Positions 11,611 to 22,118 of a stretch of DNA of 64,000 nucleotides are shown here, one piece after another. Source of the DNA: Diospyros lotus (lineage: Eukaryota; Streptophyta; Magnoliopsida; Ericales; Ebenaceae); NCBI RefSeq assembly GCF_014633365.1, contig NC_068352.1:21795310-21859309 (forward strand). The letters are read 5' to 3'. Every line of letters begins with the position of its first letter. Within the stretch, counting starts at the first letter, position 1. A model generated the notes under the pieces. That model was not told where the DNA came from. It did not search any database and saw nothing but the letters and a program-made list of their open reading frames with translations. The position numbers were made by a program, and so were the translations under genes.

Positions 11611-12075
11611 CCCTGTTTCTGGCCAGAACAGCTGGGAGGCTTGGCAAGAACAGCCAAACACCACAACCTTATCAATAGCTGAAAAATCGAGCACCACAAT
11701 CTTGCCAATAGCTGTTGAAAATGTAGCTGAGAATTTCACATGTTTTGGGTGTCCAGCAAAGCCAACGAAATCCTCATTGCTCTTGAATATAATCAAGAAA
11801 GCATGGGTGAAACCTTGTCTCAACATCTCTAAGCTTCTAATGTCCCATATTAAAGGACTTTGAGTGTTATATGTACACTCCATGTATAAACCCAATGAAA
11901 TGGCAATATTCTCAATCTCCTTCAAGAGCTCTTCCAAGCCACGCCATCCTTGAACTTGGCCACCACTAAGTGCTTGAACTCTATCGCCATAGTTGCCGTT
12001 GAACCAATCTATTAGATGAGTGGTTAGAGGCACGATTATATACACATTGTTAGACAAAAAAAGTGTTGTCTGCAA
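11584..12075 (-). pseudogene. stress-responsive A/B-barrel (Dabb) domain protein fragment
   Basis: An open frame of up to 163 residues. The block GFTHAFLIIFKSNEDFVGF, followed by HPKHVKF and KIVVLDF, matches the signature of plant Dabb proteins: GFTH, a phenylalanine-rich strand, then a HPxHV motif and a final VVxDF strand. Dabb proteins are small dimeric ferredoxin-like folds linked to stress or metabolite binding. The N-terminal part is unfamiliar, and no transit peptide or first exon is obvious upstream (12076-12400). A TTGCAG acceptor-like site occurs just before the start, so it could be a 3' exon of a real gene. I favour a truncated or relic copy. Confidence 0.6.
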
Positions 12076-13841
12076 TTAACCTAAGTGATGGTTGGATGCC
12101 GACGACATGCGGTCGCCAACGAAAGGAATGAGACGAGAAAAACGTGCAATCACTAGTCAGGGTTCACGCAAACCCAAGATAACAGTTAACAAGAGAGAGA
12201 GGGGCTGTTGCCAGTTGTCGACCGTCAGAATGCCTAGGGCTTCACCAACCTTTTAGCCGACCTTCGGGGAATTTGATTGTTGAATGTGAATAACTTAACA
12301 TTTCAAAGAAAATGTAATTATTGAATTGTGAAGTAAGAGTAAATGACTATAAAAAAGTGATTCAAATAAATGGGTATTACTATTTTTTTTTTTTTTTTTT
12401 TATGTTCTCCTGTCCTTATATATAGTGTTGGTCTAACATTTGCAATTTTAGAAATCCCTTCATATACAAGAGACAATTTTTCTCCCCTGTGGAATCATTT
12501 GTACATCTAAGAGAATAAGATTGATGCATATATAACTTCAGATCTCCTTTCATTATATTTTGAATGGTATTGATTCTAATTTCTTTGCTTTTTTTTTTTT
12601 TACATGCAATGTTGTTAGTTCTCTAACCATACATATTATTTATTTGATTTGATTTGCGTTGCATGACCAAACAAACAAACAAAAAAACTCATATTTGTGA
12701 GTCAAGTCAGCCTATTCTCCACGCACTTGATGGATCTTCAAATTTTCGCAAAATTCAACCTTTTTAGAAAAAAGGTTTATTATTGCAAAAAAATATTCAT
12801 CCTGAATTTCAAATTTTTAGAAAATTGCGAAAGATGAAGTGGTTAAGGGTACTGGGTGTCTGTTGCAAAGACCCTAGCTCCTATATTTAACTTAACATAT
12901 CTCTAAGCAAAAAAAACAATAATAATAATAGAAGCATAATGAATCTAGAGTTTTGAAGATACTTCTATCACAGAGATTTTTTCTTATTTATAGAAAGTAA
13001 AATTGATAAATGCAGGAATACCCACATCTATCAGAATTACCTCTTTTAAATTTTTAGACATACACATTGAAGATAAATTTGACTCATTATTCATAGTTTC
13101 GCGGCATGAATAGTTATTGTGTCGTAAATTTTTCAAATGTCTATTTAATTTTTTTAATAAATAAATACAAATAGATGTATTTTTAATGAGTAAATTCAAA
13201 TAAAAATATTCTTTTTGATAATAAATCATGAATAAATAATAAAAAATAATTAATTATGTTAATAATATAAATAATCATTGTTTTAGAAAGTAAAATTATT
13301 CAAGAGAAAAATGACACATTTCTCTATTTCCCTATAAATAACATAGTAAAATGAGTGGTAAGATTTTTTTTTTTTTGCACGATTCTCGAGAGTTGGGATT
13401 TTCCCTCAATAATTATCTCAATTGTTTTAAAAATTAGACTGGACTGGCCGATCGAACCGGTTTAATCAGGAACTGGTGGCCTATTCAGTTCGATTTGACA
13501 TAAAAAGTCAAAACTCCTTTAACCCGGTCAAAATCAATCAAAATTCGATCAGATCGGTGAATTGGGTTGACCTCAATTTTTTTTATCCTTTCACTTATTT
13601 TTAAATTTTTAATTCTTAATTAATTCTTTAATAACATATATAACAATTATATATAAAATATTAATTATATATTAATTCATTATAGTATTTTTCATAATAA
13701 TATATAAAATATTAATATTTTAAATATATATATATATATATGACATCATTGATTAGATGACTCTAATTTAACCAATCAAATCAACTGACACATGAATTAA
13801 TTAATAGGCTGATTCCCCCTCTGGTCTAGTTTTTAAAACAT
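12076..13841. other. intergenic, nothing recognised
   Basis: AT-rich, with T-runs near 12380 and 12590. Around 13435-13570 lies a stretch rich in GAACCGG/CCGGTC words of the kind seen in plant MITE debris. A TA dinucleotide run is at 13722-13740. No gene seen. Confidence 0.6.
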
Positions 13842-14005
13842 TTCTCTCAGCACACTCGTATTTCTCTCGGCAACTGCCATATCCGTTCAGCAAATAATAT
13901 CTCTCTGGGCAAAACAGTGTTTCTCTAGGCAGCCATATTTCTTTCGGCAAGTAATATTCCTCTCGGCAAACAGTAACTCTCTTGGCAAGAAGTGTTTCTC
14001 TCCGC
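13842..14005. repeat. degenerate tandem repeat on the word TCTCTCGGCA
   Basis: The words CTCTCGGCA, CTCTGGGCA, CTCTAGGCA, CTTTCGGCA and CTCTTGGCA recur about eight times at roughly 20-25 bp spacing. The overlapping minus-strand ORF with repeated RET/LPKE words is a by-product of this repeat. Confidence 0.7.
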
Positions 14006-14558
14006 GCCGCTCCTCTTTCCCGCACTCACGTTATTCCCGGATGGTCGCTGGGTCCTCCTTCCCGGGATGCCTTTCTTCCCGGCCATTCTTCTTCTCGGGT
14101 TGCTTCCGGCCAGCGCTGCTTCCGACCAGCCACGTGGCCGCATGGGCTTTCACTCGCTGCTTCCAGCCATCCAGATGATGGCCACCTACTCCGGGCGCAA
14201 GTGCCATGCGGACCCCCAGCTTACTGCCTTCTGAGTCCTTCACGTGCTGGATGCTTCCAGCCTTCTTCCTGACACACACAAGTATAATGAATATAATTAA
14301 TTATATTATATGAGTCTAATTAATTAGATATATTATATTTGACTCACTTGCACGCCACTTCTCCAATTGTGGTCGTATGTGCCACCCATTTGCAACTCCA
14401 ATCCACTAAAGTTTAAACTATAATGTACATATAATATATGTACTCAATTGGTTGCCAGCCATTCTTAATTGCTTCTCGAGTCTCACGGCTGTGGCTTGTC
14501 CCATATGATTCCTGATGGCCATTTATCCAAAACATATGCATAATATCTATAATGTAAG

Positions 14559-15074
14559 TGATGGAGGGAATATTTAAAGGGGATAATTTTATTGTACTAT
14601 CCCTGGGAGGTTACCATTAAGTTGGAGCCTTGTGGGCCAGTAAAGGCCAATATACAATCATCACGTGTCAAGTGCTAGGAGTTTCACGTGTCTTTATAAT
14701 CTCTATTATGATTTTGAACTGAAAAGAGATAGAGAAGAAGATTCAGTCAACCAATAATATCTTCAACATTTCAAGAATTATTTCTATTAGGGAATATTAT
14801 CTTTTTTTCCCATGGAAAGGGGATCGACCTCTATTTTTAAAAGATATCTTATCTCCTAAAAAAAAGCCAAGGGACATTTATAAATAGAGGAGAGCCACTA
14901 CAGGTAGGGAGATCGGACTTCTAAGGGACTCTTTTATTATCTTTCATTACTATTATACTTATCGAAAATCCGTGAACTGACTTGAGCGTCGAAGAGATCA
15001 CGGGGAGCAAGTCCCCACCCTTTTTGCAGGTACTTGGTTCGAAACAGAAAAAGGTGATCGACTTTGCATCATTA
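14559..15074 (+). repeat. 5' LTR of the non-autonomous element
   Basis: 516 bp from TGATGGAGGG to CATCATTA. A TATAAATA box is at 14879-14886. The last bases differ from the right LTR (CATCATCA), so the terminal CA is mutated to TA here. Confidence 0.9.
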
Positions 15075-15075
15075 A

Positions 15076-15094
15076 TTGGCGCCCACCGTGGGGC
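15076..15094 (+). other. primer-binding site of the non-autonomous element
   Basis: TTGGCGCCCACCGTGGGGC starts one base after the LTR. This form is frequent in plant gypsy-type and LARD elements. I did not assign the primer tRNA. Confidence 0.75.
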
Positions 15095-17100
15095 CCTCGT
15101 CTTTTCTTTCTGTCAGCCAAGTACAATTTCAAGCCGTACAAACTCAATTACACATATGTGCTGATGACATCATGGGTACGCTCGTTCTTTTAATATTTTT
15201 GTGCCTGCTACGATTTTACTTTTCAATTATTGTTTTATGCAAAAAATAATTGAAAGAAAAGGCCGAAAGATTCATATATATATGTATATATATGCTGTAA
15301 GAAGTTCTGGTTGAGGCATAGTAGAAGATTTAATCGCGAAAAGTAAGAATAAAATAATTTTGCCATTGTTTTGCATCATATGCACACATATACATCATAT
15401 ACAAATGTGAATAGAAGAATTGGCATGAATGGGAGGAAATTGAAAAAGTTGGCATTATATATATCCACCATTAATTCATGTGTGCAAACATCGATTTATG
15501 TATAATGGCTTCTCGTGGAATTTGAATCAGAAGGATGTGCATAGATGATGTATATATTACATACTGTAAAGTACATCTATGTATGCGTACCATTATGGGT
15601 GGAGACAAAACTGTTAAGCATATGTTATGCATATTATATTATGGATTTTGTTACTTTTCCATCAATTTCGCTCTTACATTATATTATGAGAAGTTTCGGA
15701 GGAAGCTTGGAAGAAAATCTCATGAACAGCATTCTGGAGAAAAAAGAATTTTATCCATTATACTGGCATATTAAAGTTTCTGGGTAAGAAGTAGGTGGTA
15801 TATTTATATTATATACAAACAGAGAGGCACAACAAAGGCAAGCAATGACGATTGACGGAGTAGAAGAAGAAGCAGCTTATGACGGTAAGACCGTTCAATG
15901 GCTTAACAGTCTTCTCAGAAAATATAGATGATGGCTTCTTATTTTTCTTCTTCATTGATTAATCCTATATCTGTCTCTTGATGTGCTTCAAGAATTTAAT
16001 CATGTTGCCTTCGTTTTATTTACCGTGATTGTTTGCCTTTGTGGAAGAATTCTCTTTGTTTTTATCTTCAAAGAAAATACACGAGTGAAATCAAAAGCTG
16101 AATTCTCGTCTTTCCCTGACGCAATGGCATATGGCTATTAAGAAAGCAAAGATTAAAGTAAGTAACAGAAGGCCGACCACGATAATTGCTAACGAATAAC
16201 AGCGATAATCTACAAAGTGACAGTCGCAAAAGACCTAGACCGAGGCAATTAGTCTCCCCTAAAAAGTTGTTGATAACCAAGGTACTGTTAATTTTGCTTT
16301 AGCTCTTGATCTCCTTTTTCGCAGGATTGTGGCTGTAGCCACCAGCATCCCTAAAATCGAAAGCACCCAATCGAACCATCAGACCAATTGTAAATCTGAC
16401 TGGTTGGTTTGGCAGAGAAATCGACCATTGCCTGTTTAGGAAAAATTTGCTTAAGGTCAGAATCTGCTTTAGAGCAAGTTGATAAGAAATGGTGGAATTC
16501 TCTTTAGGAATGACCACGTACACTCCGGTCTCTGCAACTGATTCTACGATAACATCATGCAGTGATGGTAGTAAATTCTTTATTTTTTTCTAAATTATTG
16601 GGTCTATGCATTGTCCATTGTCTCAATCGATAGAATGTGGGTTGCTTCTTAATTACACCTGTTGAGGTTGAAAACCTCAAAAGAATGAAACTTGACTTCA
16701 TTCATGTGGTATATATCCTATTCTCTCTGAGACATCTTTTGAGCCACAACATCAACAAGAGGCTTCTCCAATGAACATAACACCTCTTTCCAGCCATGGG
16801 GCATTATTTCATGACTGTTGGGGCCATATTAGGCCAACCTGTATCCTCAAAAGATGACCAATGGCCAATGGGATGCATTTTTGCTTGGCAAGTAAACAAG
16901 GGTATTGGGCCACTGCACGATTATAGACGTGTATACGCATATATATGATTTTGGAATTGTGGATGTAGGCATTTTATCGAACCACGAAAATAAAATATGG
17001 ACATTATTTTGGATTGCGGATGTAGGCATTTCGCCGAACCGCGAAAATAAAATATCCATATTCTTTAAAATCCCGTCATCAACTACAATCCAAGCCAGCA
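15095..17100. other. interior of the non-autonomous element, first part
   Basis: No gag or pol. On the minus strand 16299-16570 reads as a coherent protein-like stretch with GVYVVIPKENSTISYQ and, later, LMVRLGAFDFRDAGGY, which I do not recognise; it could be a captured gene fragment. A second minus-strand stretch at 16068-16280 is less convincing. Confidence 0.35.
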
Positions 17101-17139
17101 TGTGCACACAAAGACCGAGGGTCCGAAAGGCCTCGACAA

Positions 17140-17395
17140 CGCAAGAGTAAAGGATCAGATGTGATCCTCAGGGGGCCCCGAACCCCCGAACACTCAAAAA
17201 CAAAGGATCAGATGTGATCCTCGGGGGGGCCTGAACCCCCGAACACTTAAAAACAAAGGATCAGATGTGATCCTCGGGGGCCCCCGAACCTCGAACACTC
17301 AAAAACAAAGGATCAGAAGTGATCCTCGGGGGCCCCGAACCCCCGACAACTCAAGATAAAAGGATCACATATGATCCTCGAACCCCTGATAACTC
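17140..17395. repeat. five tandem units of about 53 bp with a GGATCA...TGATCC hairpin
   Basis: The word GGATCA starts at 17152, 17205, 17258, 17310 and 17362, giving periods of 53, 53, 52 and 52. Most units have GGATCAGATGTGATCC, a near-palindrome with a 4-base loop, then CTCGGGGG and CCCCGAA, which can also pair. Confidence 0.9.
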
Positions 17396-17720
17396 AAAAT
17401 CAAAGGGGACCACCCCTACTAATTAAGGCAACAGTTCAGAGGCTACGAACCTTCGCCAAATGAAGACCAAAAGGGGACCACCCCTAATAATTAAGGAACG
17501 AGTCCGAGGCTTTGAACCTCGACCACCGAAGACCAAAGGAGACCACCCTTACTAATTAAAGCCCTAGTTCGGAGGCTACAAACCTCCTCCAAATGAAAAC
17601 CAAAGGGGACCACCCCTAATAATTAAGGAACGAGTTCAGTGCTACGAACCTCGACCATCGAAGGCTCAAAGGGGACCACCCCTAACAATTAAGGAATCAA
17701 TTCCAGGAATCACTCCCAAA
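17396..17720. repeat. five tandem units of about 66 bp with a GGGG-ACCA-CCCC core
   Basis: The core starts at 17405, 17473, 17538, 17605 and 17671 (periods 68, 65, 67, 66). Each unit continues with TAATTAAGG and a GAGGCTACGAACCTC-type inverted word. It follows directly on the 53-bp array. Confidence 0.9.
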
Positions 17721-18344
17721 ACAAAAAGAAAGTTTGATGTAACCCCCCATCTGTTCGAAAAGAACCTCCGACGAAAGTCGAAAGATCAAGATTCTCGCTA
17801 AAGCAAGCAGCGCTACATGAAAAAGCTGCCTTATCGGGATAGTAGAGCTTATCCTAATACACCTAAATGGTTAAGGGCCAAGATTTTATGAGCTTTGAAA
17901 GCAAGCGAAAGAGGGAAACCTTGGCCACCACAGCCTCAGCCAGCGACCCCTGAAGACGAGGCAAGCAACCTCGGCCAGCGGCCTCGAAGAAAACGCACGC
18001 AGTCTCGGCCACCACAACCTCGGCCAACGGCCCCCGAATATGAGGAATGCAGCCTCGACCAGCATAGCCTCGACCCTAGGCCAAAAATAACAATAAAAAT
18101 ATATATATGTGTGCTAATTTGAGAGCTGGCCCCTCTCTACCATAGGAAAATCCCCGAACGTCTCTATCATCTCAAACGACCTAATCACCCTCTGCATGGG
18201 AAGAGTGAAAGGGCACTGGGGGACTTAAAAAGCGAATTCAGCATCTCAGACTGCTAACCCAATTTTTAGTAGAACTTTTTTATAGAGGCTCAGAAAAACA
18301 ATGATGATTACTCCTTCAACTGCCCAACCTCCTCGCTCGGTCAG

Positions 18345-18364
18345 CTCAAGGAGTGGGGGGCAAG
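18345..18364 (+). other. polypurine tract of the non-autonomous element
   Basis: AAGGAGTGGGGGGCAAG lies immediately before the right LTR and would prime plus-strand DNA synthesis. Confidence 0.8.
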
Positions 18365-18881
18365 TGATAAGGGAATATTTACAAGGGGTAATTTTACTGT
18401 ACTACCCCTGGAAGGTTACCATTAACTTGGAGCCTTGTGGGCCAGTAAAGGCCAATATGCAATCGCCACGTGTCAAATCCTAGGAGCTCCACGTGTTTTT
18501 ATAATCTCTATTACGATTTTGAACTAGAAAGAGATAGAGAAGAAGATTCAGTCAACCAATAATATCTCCAACATCCCAAGAATTATCTCTATTAGGGAAT
18601 ATTATCTTTTCTCCCCATGAAAAGGGGATCAACCTTTATTTTTGAAAGATATCTTATCTCCTAAAAAAAAAGGCCAAGGGACATCTATAAATAGAGGACA
18701 GCCTCTACAGGTAGGGAGATTGGACTCCTAAGGAACTCTTTTATTATCTTTCATTACTATTATACTTCTCGAAAATCCGTGAACTGACTTAAGCGTCGGA
18801 GGGATCACGAGGAGCAAGTCCCTACCTTTTTTGCAGGTACTTGGTTCGAGACAGAAAAAGGTGATCGGATCTGCATCATCA
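18365..18881 (+). repeat. 3' LTR of the non-autonomous element
   Basis: 517 bp from TGATAAGGGAATATTT to GCATCATCA. TATAAATA is at 18686-18693. Target duplication GTAAG follows at 18882-18886. Confidence 0.9.
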
Positions 18882-18886
18882 GTAAG

Positions 18887-20219
18887 TATATAATATATAC
18901 ATATAATATTCATATACTTCTCTAATTACCCACAAACCATACCTACATGCAAAGTATCTAATGAGCCCAGGACTTGACCCTGATCATGTTTAATTGCATC
19001 GTACCCAATTACATTCTGCACTTAACCCATATATATACTATGAATATAATTAATTAAGTATGAAATATGCATATAATTAATGACACCCATACACCAATCA
19101 ATCTATATCTTATATAATGGGCATGAGACCATAGAAATATCATATTAAATTCAGAATAATAAACCCCATCTGAAAGCATCCTCTACCACCTTGGGATTTC
19201 ACCCGGACAAACTATCTAGAGACCAAGAACCTACTTCAGCAACTTGCTATAAAACTCACTCTCCCCCAAAGGATTTTCTAGGCCATTCAGTCATCTAAGG
19301 AGATTCCTTTTAAGGCCATCCGAATTAGACCAAGAACCACAGTCCTCACATTTATCGCTTGCATGTACATCCCTAACATCTAATAAAAATACTATGAATA
19401 ACTCATCTCTCATCAGAAAAAGGTATATCTTTTATTTTCATTAATTGCATATTTTATTTATTGCACACCTTGCAGAACCTCTACAAATTCCCCCGGACGA
19501 TTATTTTTCTTCACCTACTGACTTAAACATTAGAAGGCATATACGAGGTGAGGAATCCCCTCGCACCTTCTAACTTGTTCTTGTGAGCATAGTTATGCCC
19601 CGAACACACGAGAAGATACTCTTGGATGGATTAATTCCTTATCAAATATGCACATGAGGGCTTATTCAAGACCCTTACCAGATGATCAGAGACTAGAGCT
19701 ACCCAATATACATTTCCACAAGCAAACACTTGTATTTCGATTGTTGTATTTAATAGTTTGAGGCATAAGAGCTCGTGTTGGTGTTGTGCATTTATATCCC
19801 ACCTTTCTCTCTCTCTCTCCTCCCCATCATTCCATTTCCACCTCCATATGTTGATGGTAAACTCGCACTTGGGTGTTGGCAACCACCATCCACTAGAGCC
19901 CCATAATTACAAAATTGAAACGACTGTTAGGTTATGAAAAGAAATTCCTAATGGAGATTAAAAAAAAAAAAGATTCGAGAATGTTTACATTAATCAGCTG
20001 TCTTTTGAGATCGTCAATGACTCGTGGAACATTCTTGAAGAATCGATGCTCGTCCCAAGGCAGAATGGTTAAATAAATGAAAAGAGTCTCGACCCGAGTT
20101 CAACCATAGAGTTAAGAGTCAATCATCCCACGATAAACCTTGAAGTGATCTCCTTGTACTCTACGCTTACTGGGAAGCATGATAGAGCGGTTGCTGGGCT
20201 CCTTCTAATCGGATAAGAA
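18887..20219. other. old transposon debris between two LTR elements
   Basis: No gene seen. At 19515-19610 the words CTGACTTAAACATTAGAAGG and CCCCTCGCACCTTCTAAC look like a decayed form of the gypsy-type LTR end motif (GACTTGAGCGTCGGAGG ... CCCCACC). A CT run is at 19803-19822. Confidence 0.35.
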
Positions 20220-20224
20220 GGGCT

Positions 20225-21840
20225 TGTTGTTGTATTTTTTGTATATTAATTTTGATGATGAAAAATATATTTTGTTTAATCCCTAAGTCATAAGTCAAAG
20301 TTGTGGTTTTCAACATAAATCAATTTCAGTATCAAGTATTATTTTGAGAGAATGAAAATCAAATGAATTTCAAGTATCGAGATTTCAAAGTCATATTTTT
20401 TCTAAGTCTGGAAGGTTAGCACCTTATAAGGAGACCTATAAGAAAATGTTTTTTTTTTTTTTAGAAAACTATCTTCCGATATTTTGATATATAGTATTCA
20501 TTATTGTTAAAACGATTTTTAATGAATTTTTCGAGAAATAGAAAGTGTATATCTTGGATGGGGTAAAATTGCAAAATCTTAAGTTTGTACTAAAACCCAA
20601 ATTCTACTTTCTTATTCTTATGGATTTTGATTTTTTATATATTTTTATTGAATCCAAATGGGGGGTACTTTGTTATTTACATTTATGTATTAAAGTAAAT
20701 GGAAAGTAAAATATAAATTAAGAAAAATATGTTGTAATGTATTAGATTGAATTTGCTCTTGCTTGGTCGACTAAAGCTATGGGATCTGTCGACTAATAGT
20801 GTGTTTGTTTGTGCCTTGGTCGACTAACTATAAGCATTGGTCGACTAACAGTATATATGTTATGGTCTTGGTCTACTAACCTTAAACCATAGTTGACTAA
20901 CAGTGCTTTTGATATGACTTGGTCGACTAACTCTTTGAGTCTGTCGACAGATGGGTACCCTTGATCGACTAACTGCCATGCCTATTTTTGTCTTAGCCGA
21001 CTAAGTGTCTTGTTGTCTTTATGACTTGGTCGACTAACCTATTTTCTCTGTCGACTAACCTTGTTATTTTTGCTTGATTCTGTCGACTAACTATTTTCAT
21101 CTGTCAACTAAGTTTCTTTCTCAGAAAGCATAACGGCTAGTTTTTCAAATCTCAACGGTCACAAATGACTAGTTTCCTCTTCAATCTTTTTGGATACCTA
21201 TATATACAACTCATTGATGACCAAGAAGAGGCTAATGGATGGGAATGAAATCAAGTGAGCTTAATGATTATTTCATACTTCTTGACTTACATTTGTGCTT
21301 CAATTTTTCTCTCAAAAGGCTTTGTTCTAAATTTGTTTCATTTGATTCAAGCCTTGTATATTTATTGAGAGTCATTGTAACTAAGAGGATATACTCTTAG
21401 AAACTCTCTTTTGTATTTTTCTTGTTTTTCCTAGCTTGTATTGCTACAGGGCTTGCTTGAAAGCAAGAGGTTGTATTTCCTAGCTTGGTGCTAGAGGGCT
21501 TATCTGAAATGATAGGAGGTTTTAGTGGATTGTTTGCAAAATCATTAGTGATGAGCTAAGGTAGTGGATTAGGCTTGGGTTAAGCCGAACCACTATAAAT
21601 TCTTGTGTTCTTTTGTGCTTGCGTTCTTTGATCTATTTATCTTTCTAAGCATTTCATTATTCCTCACTTAGTTTATTTATTTATCTTTGCAAACTTATAT
21701 TTGTCATTTTATATGCTTTACGTTTTTAACTCACTAAGACCTTAATTTGTATCAAAAAGTTTTACAACTTCAATTAAGTTTTTAAATTATCCAATTCACC
21801 CCCCCTCTTGGTGTGTGCCATAGCACTTCCCAATCTAACA
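20225..21840 (+). repeat. solo LTR of a SIRE/Maximus-like copia element, 1,616 bp
   Basis: Starts TGTTGTTGTATT and ends CCCAATCTAACA, with GGGCT on both sides (20220-20224 and 21841-21845). The early TTTTGATGATG block and the late CAATTCACCCCCCCTCTTGG block match long copia LTRs such as those of element A. No primer site, gag or second LTR adjoins it. A single LTR with intact target duplication is the usual product of recombination between two LTRs of one element. Confidence 0.9.
20767..21115 (+). repeat. array of about 14 GTCGACTAA words inside the solo LTR
   Basis: GGTCGACTAA and TGTCGACTAA, with a few one-base variants, recur every 20-40 bp. They stop shortly before a TATATATA at 21199-21206, so they sit where an LTR enhancer would be. 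Confidence 0.85.
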
Positions 21841-21845
21841 GGGCT

Positions 21846-22118
21846 CACAAGTGTGCCTCCACCTCAAGTGTTCACCTATCCTTTCAAAATCTGATGTTTA
21901 AGGTAGTGATCATCAAGGTGTGTGAAAAAGAGGCCTTAATGGAATCCGTAATAAGGTAATCCTGGTCTCCCATTATCCCTTCAGTTAGAATGGAGTCATC
22001 GAGTAAGGGTGTCCTTAGTACGTGTGGAAACAAGATGGTCTCGATACATCCTTAAGAGAAATGCCCCATCTTAAGGCTAGGATGTTCTTAGGAGTCAAAA
22101 TATCATGCAAATAGCACA
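21846..22118. other. older sequence between solo LTR and element A
   Basis: It continues the sequence left of the solo LTR once that insertion is set aside. No gene recognised. Confidence 0.5.

Larger units (their letters stand above)
14559..18881 (+). mobile_element. complete non-autonomous LTR retrotransposon (LARD-like, about 4.3 kb)
   Basis: Two direct repeats (14559-15074 and 18365-18881) bound a 3.3-kb interior with no gag or pol. GTAAG flanks both outer edges (14554-14558 and 18882-18886). A primer-binding site follows the left LTR and a purine tract precedes the right LTR. The LTR ends carry CTGACTTGAGCGTCG and GCAAGTCC, words common in plant gypsy-type LTRs, so it probably depends on a gypsy element for its proteins. 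LTRs differ at many positions, so it is not recent. Confidence 0.9.

Noticed and set aside
13925..14279. Overlapping ORFs on both strands (GC-rich)
   Set aside because: Low-complexity shadows of a tandem repeat and GC-rich block; no motif.
17140..17720. CRISPR-like regularly spaced repeats
   Set aside because: These are head-to-tail tandem units without unique spacers, inside a plant LTR element.
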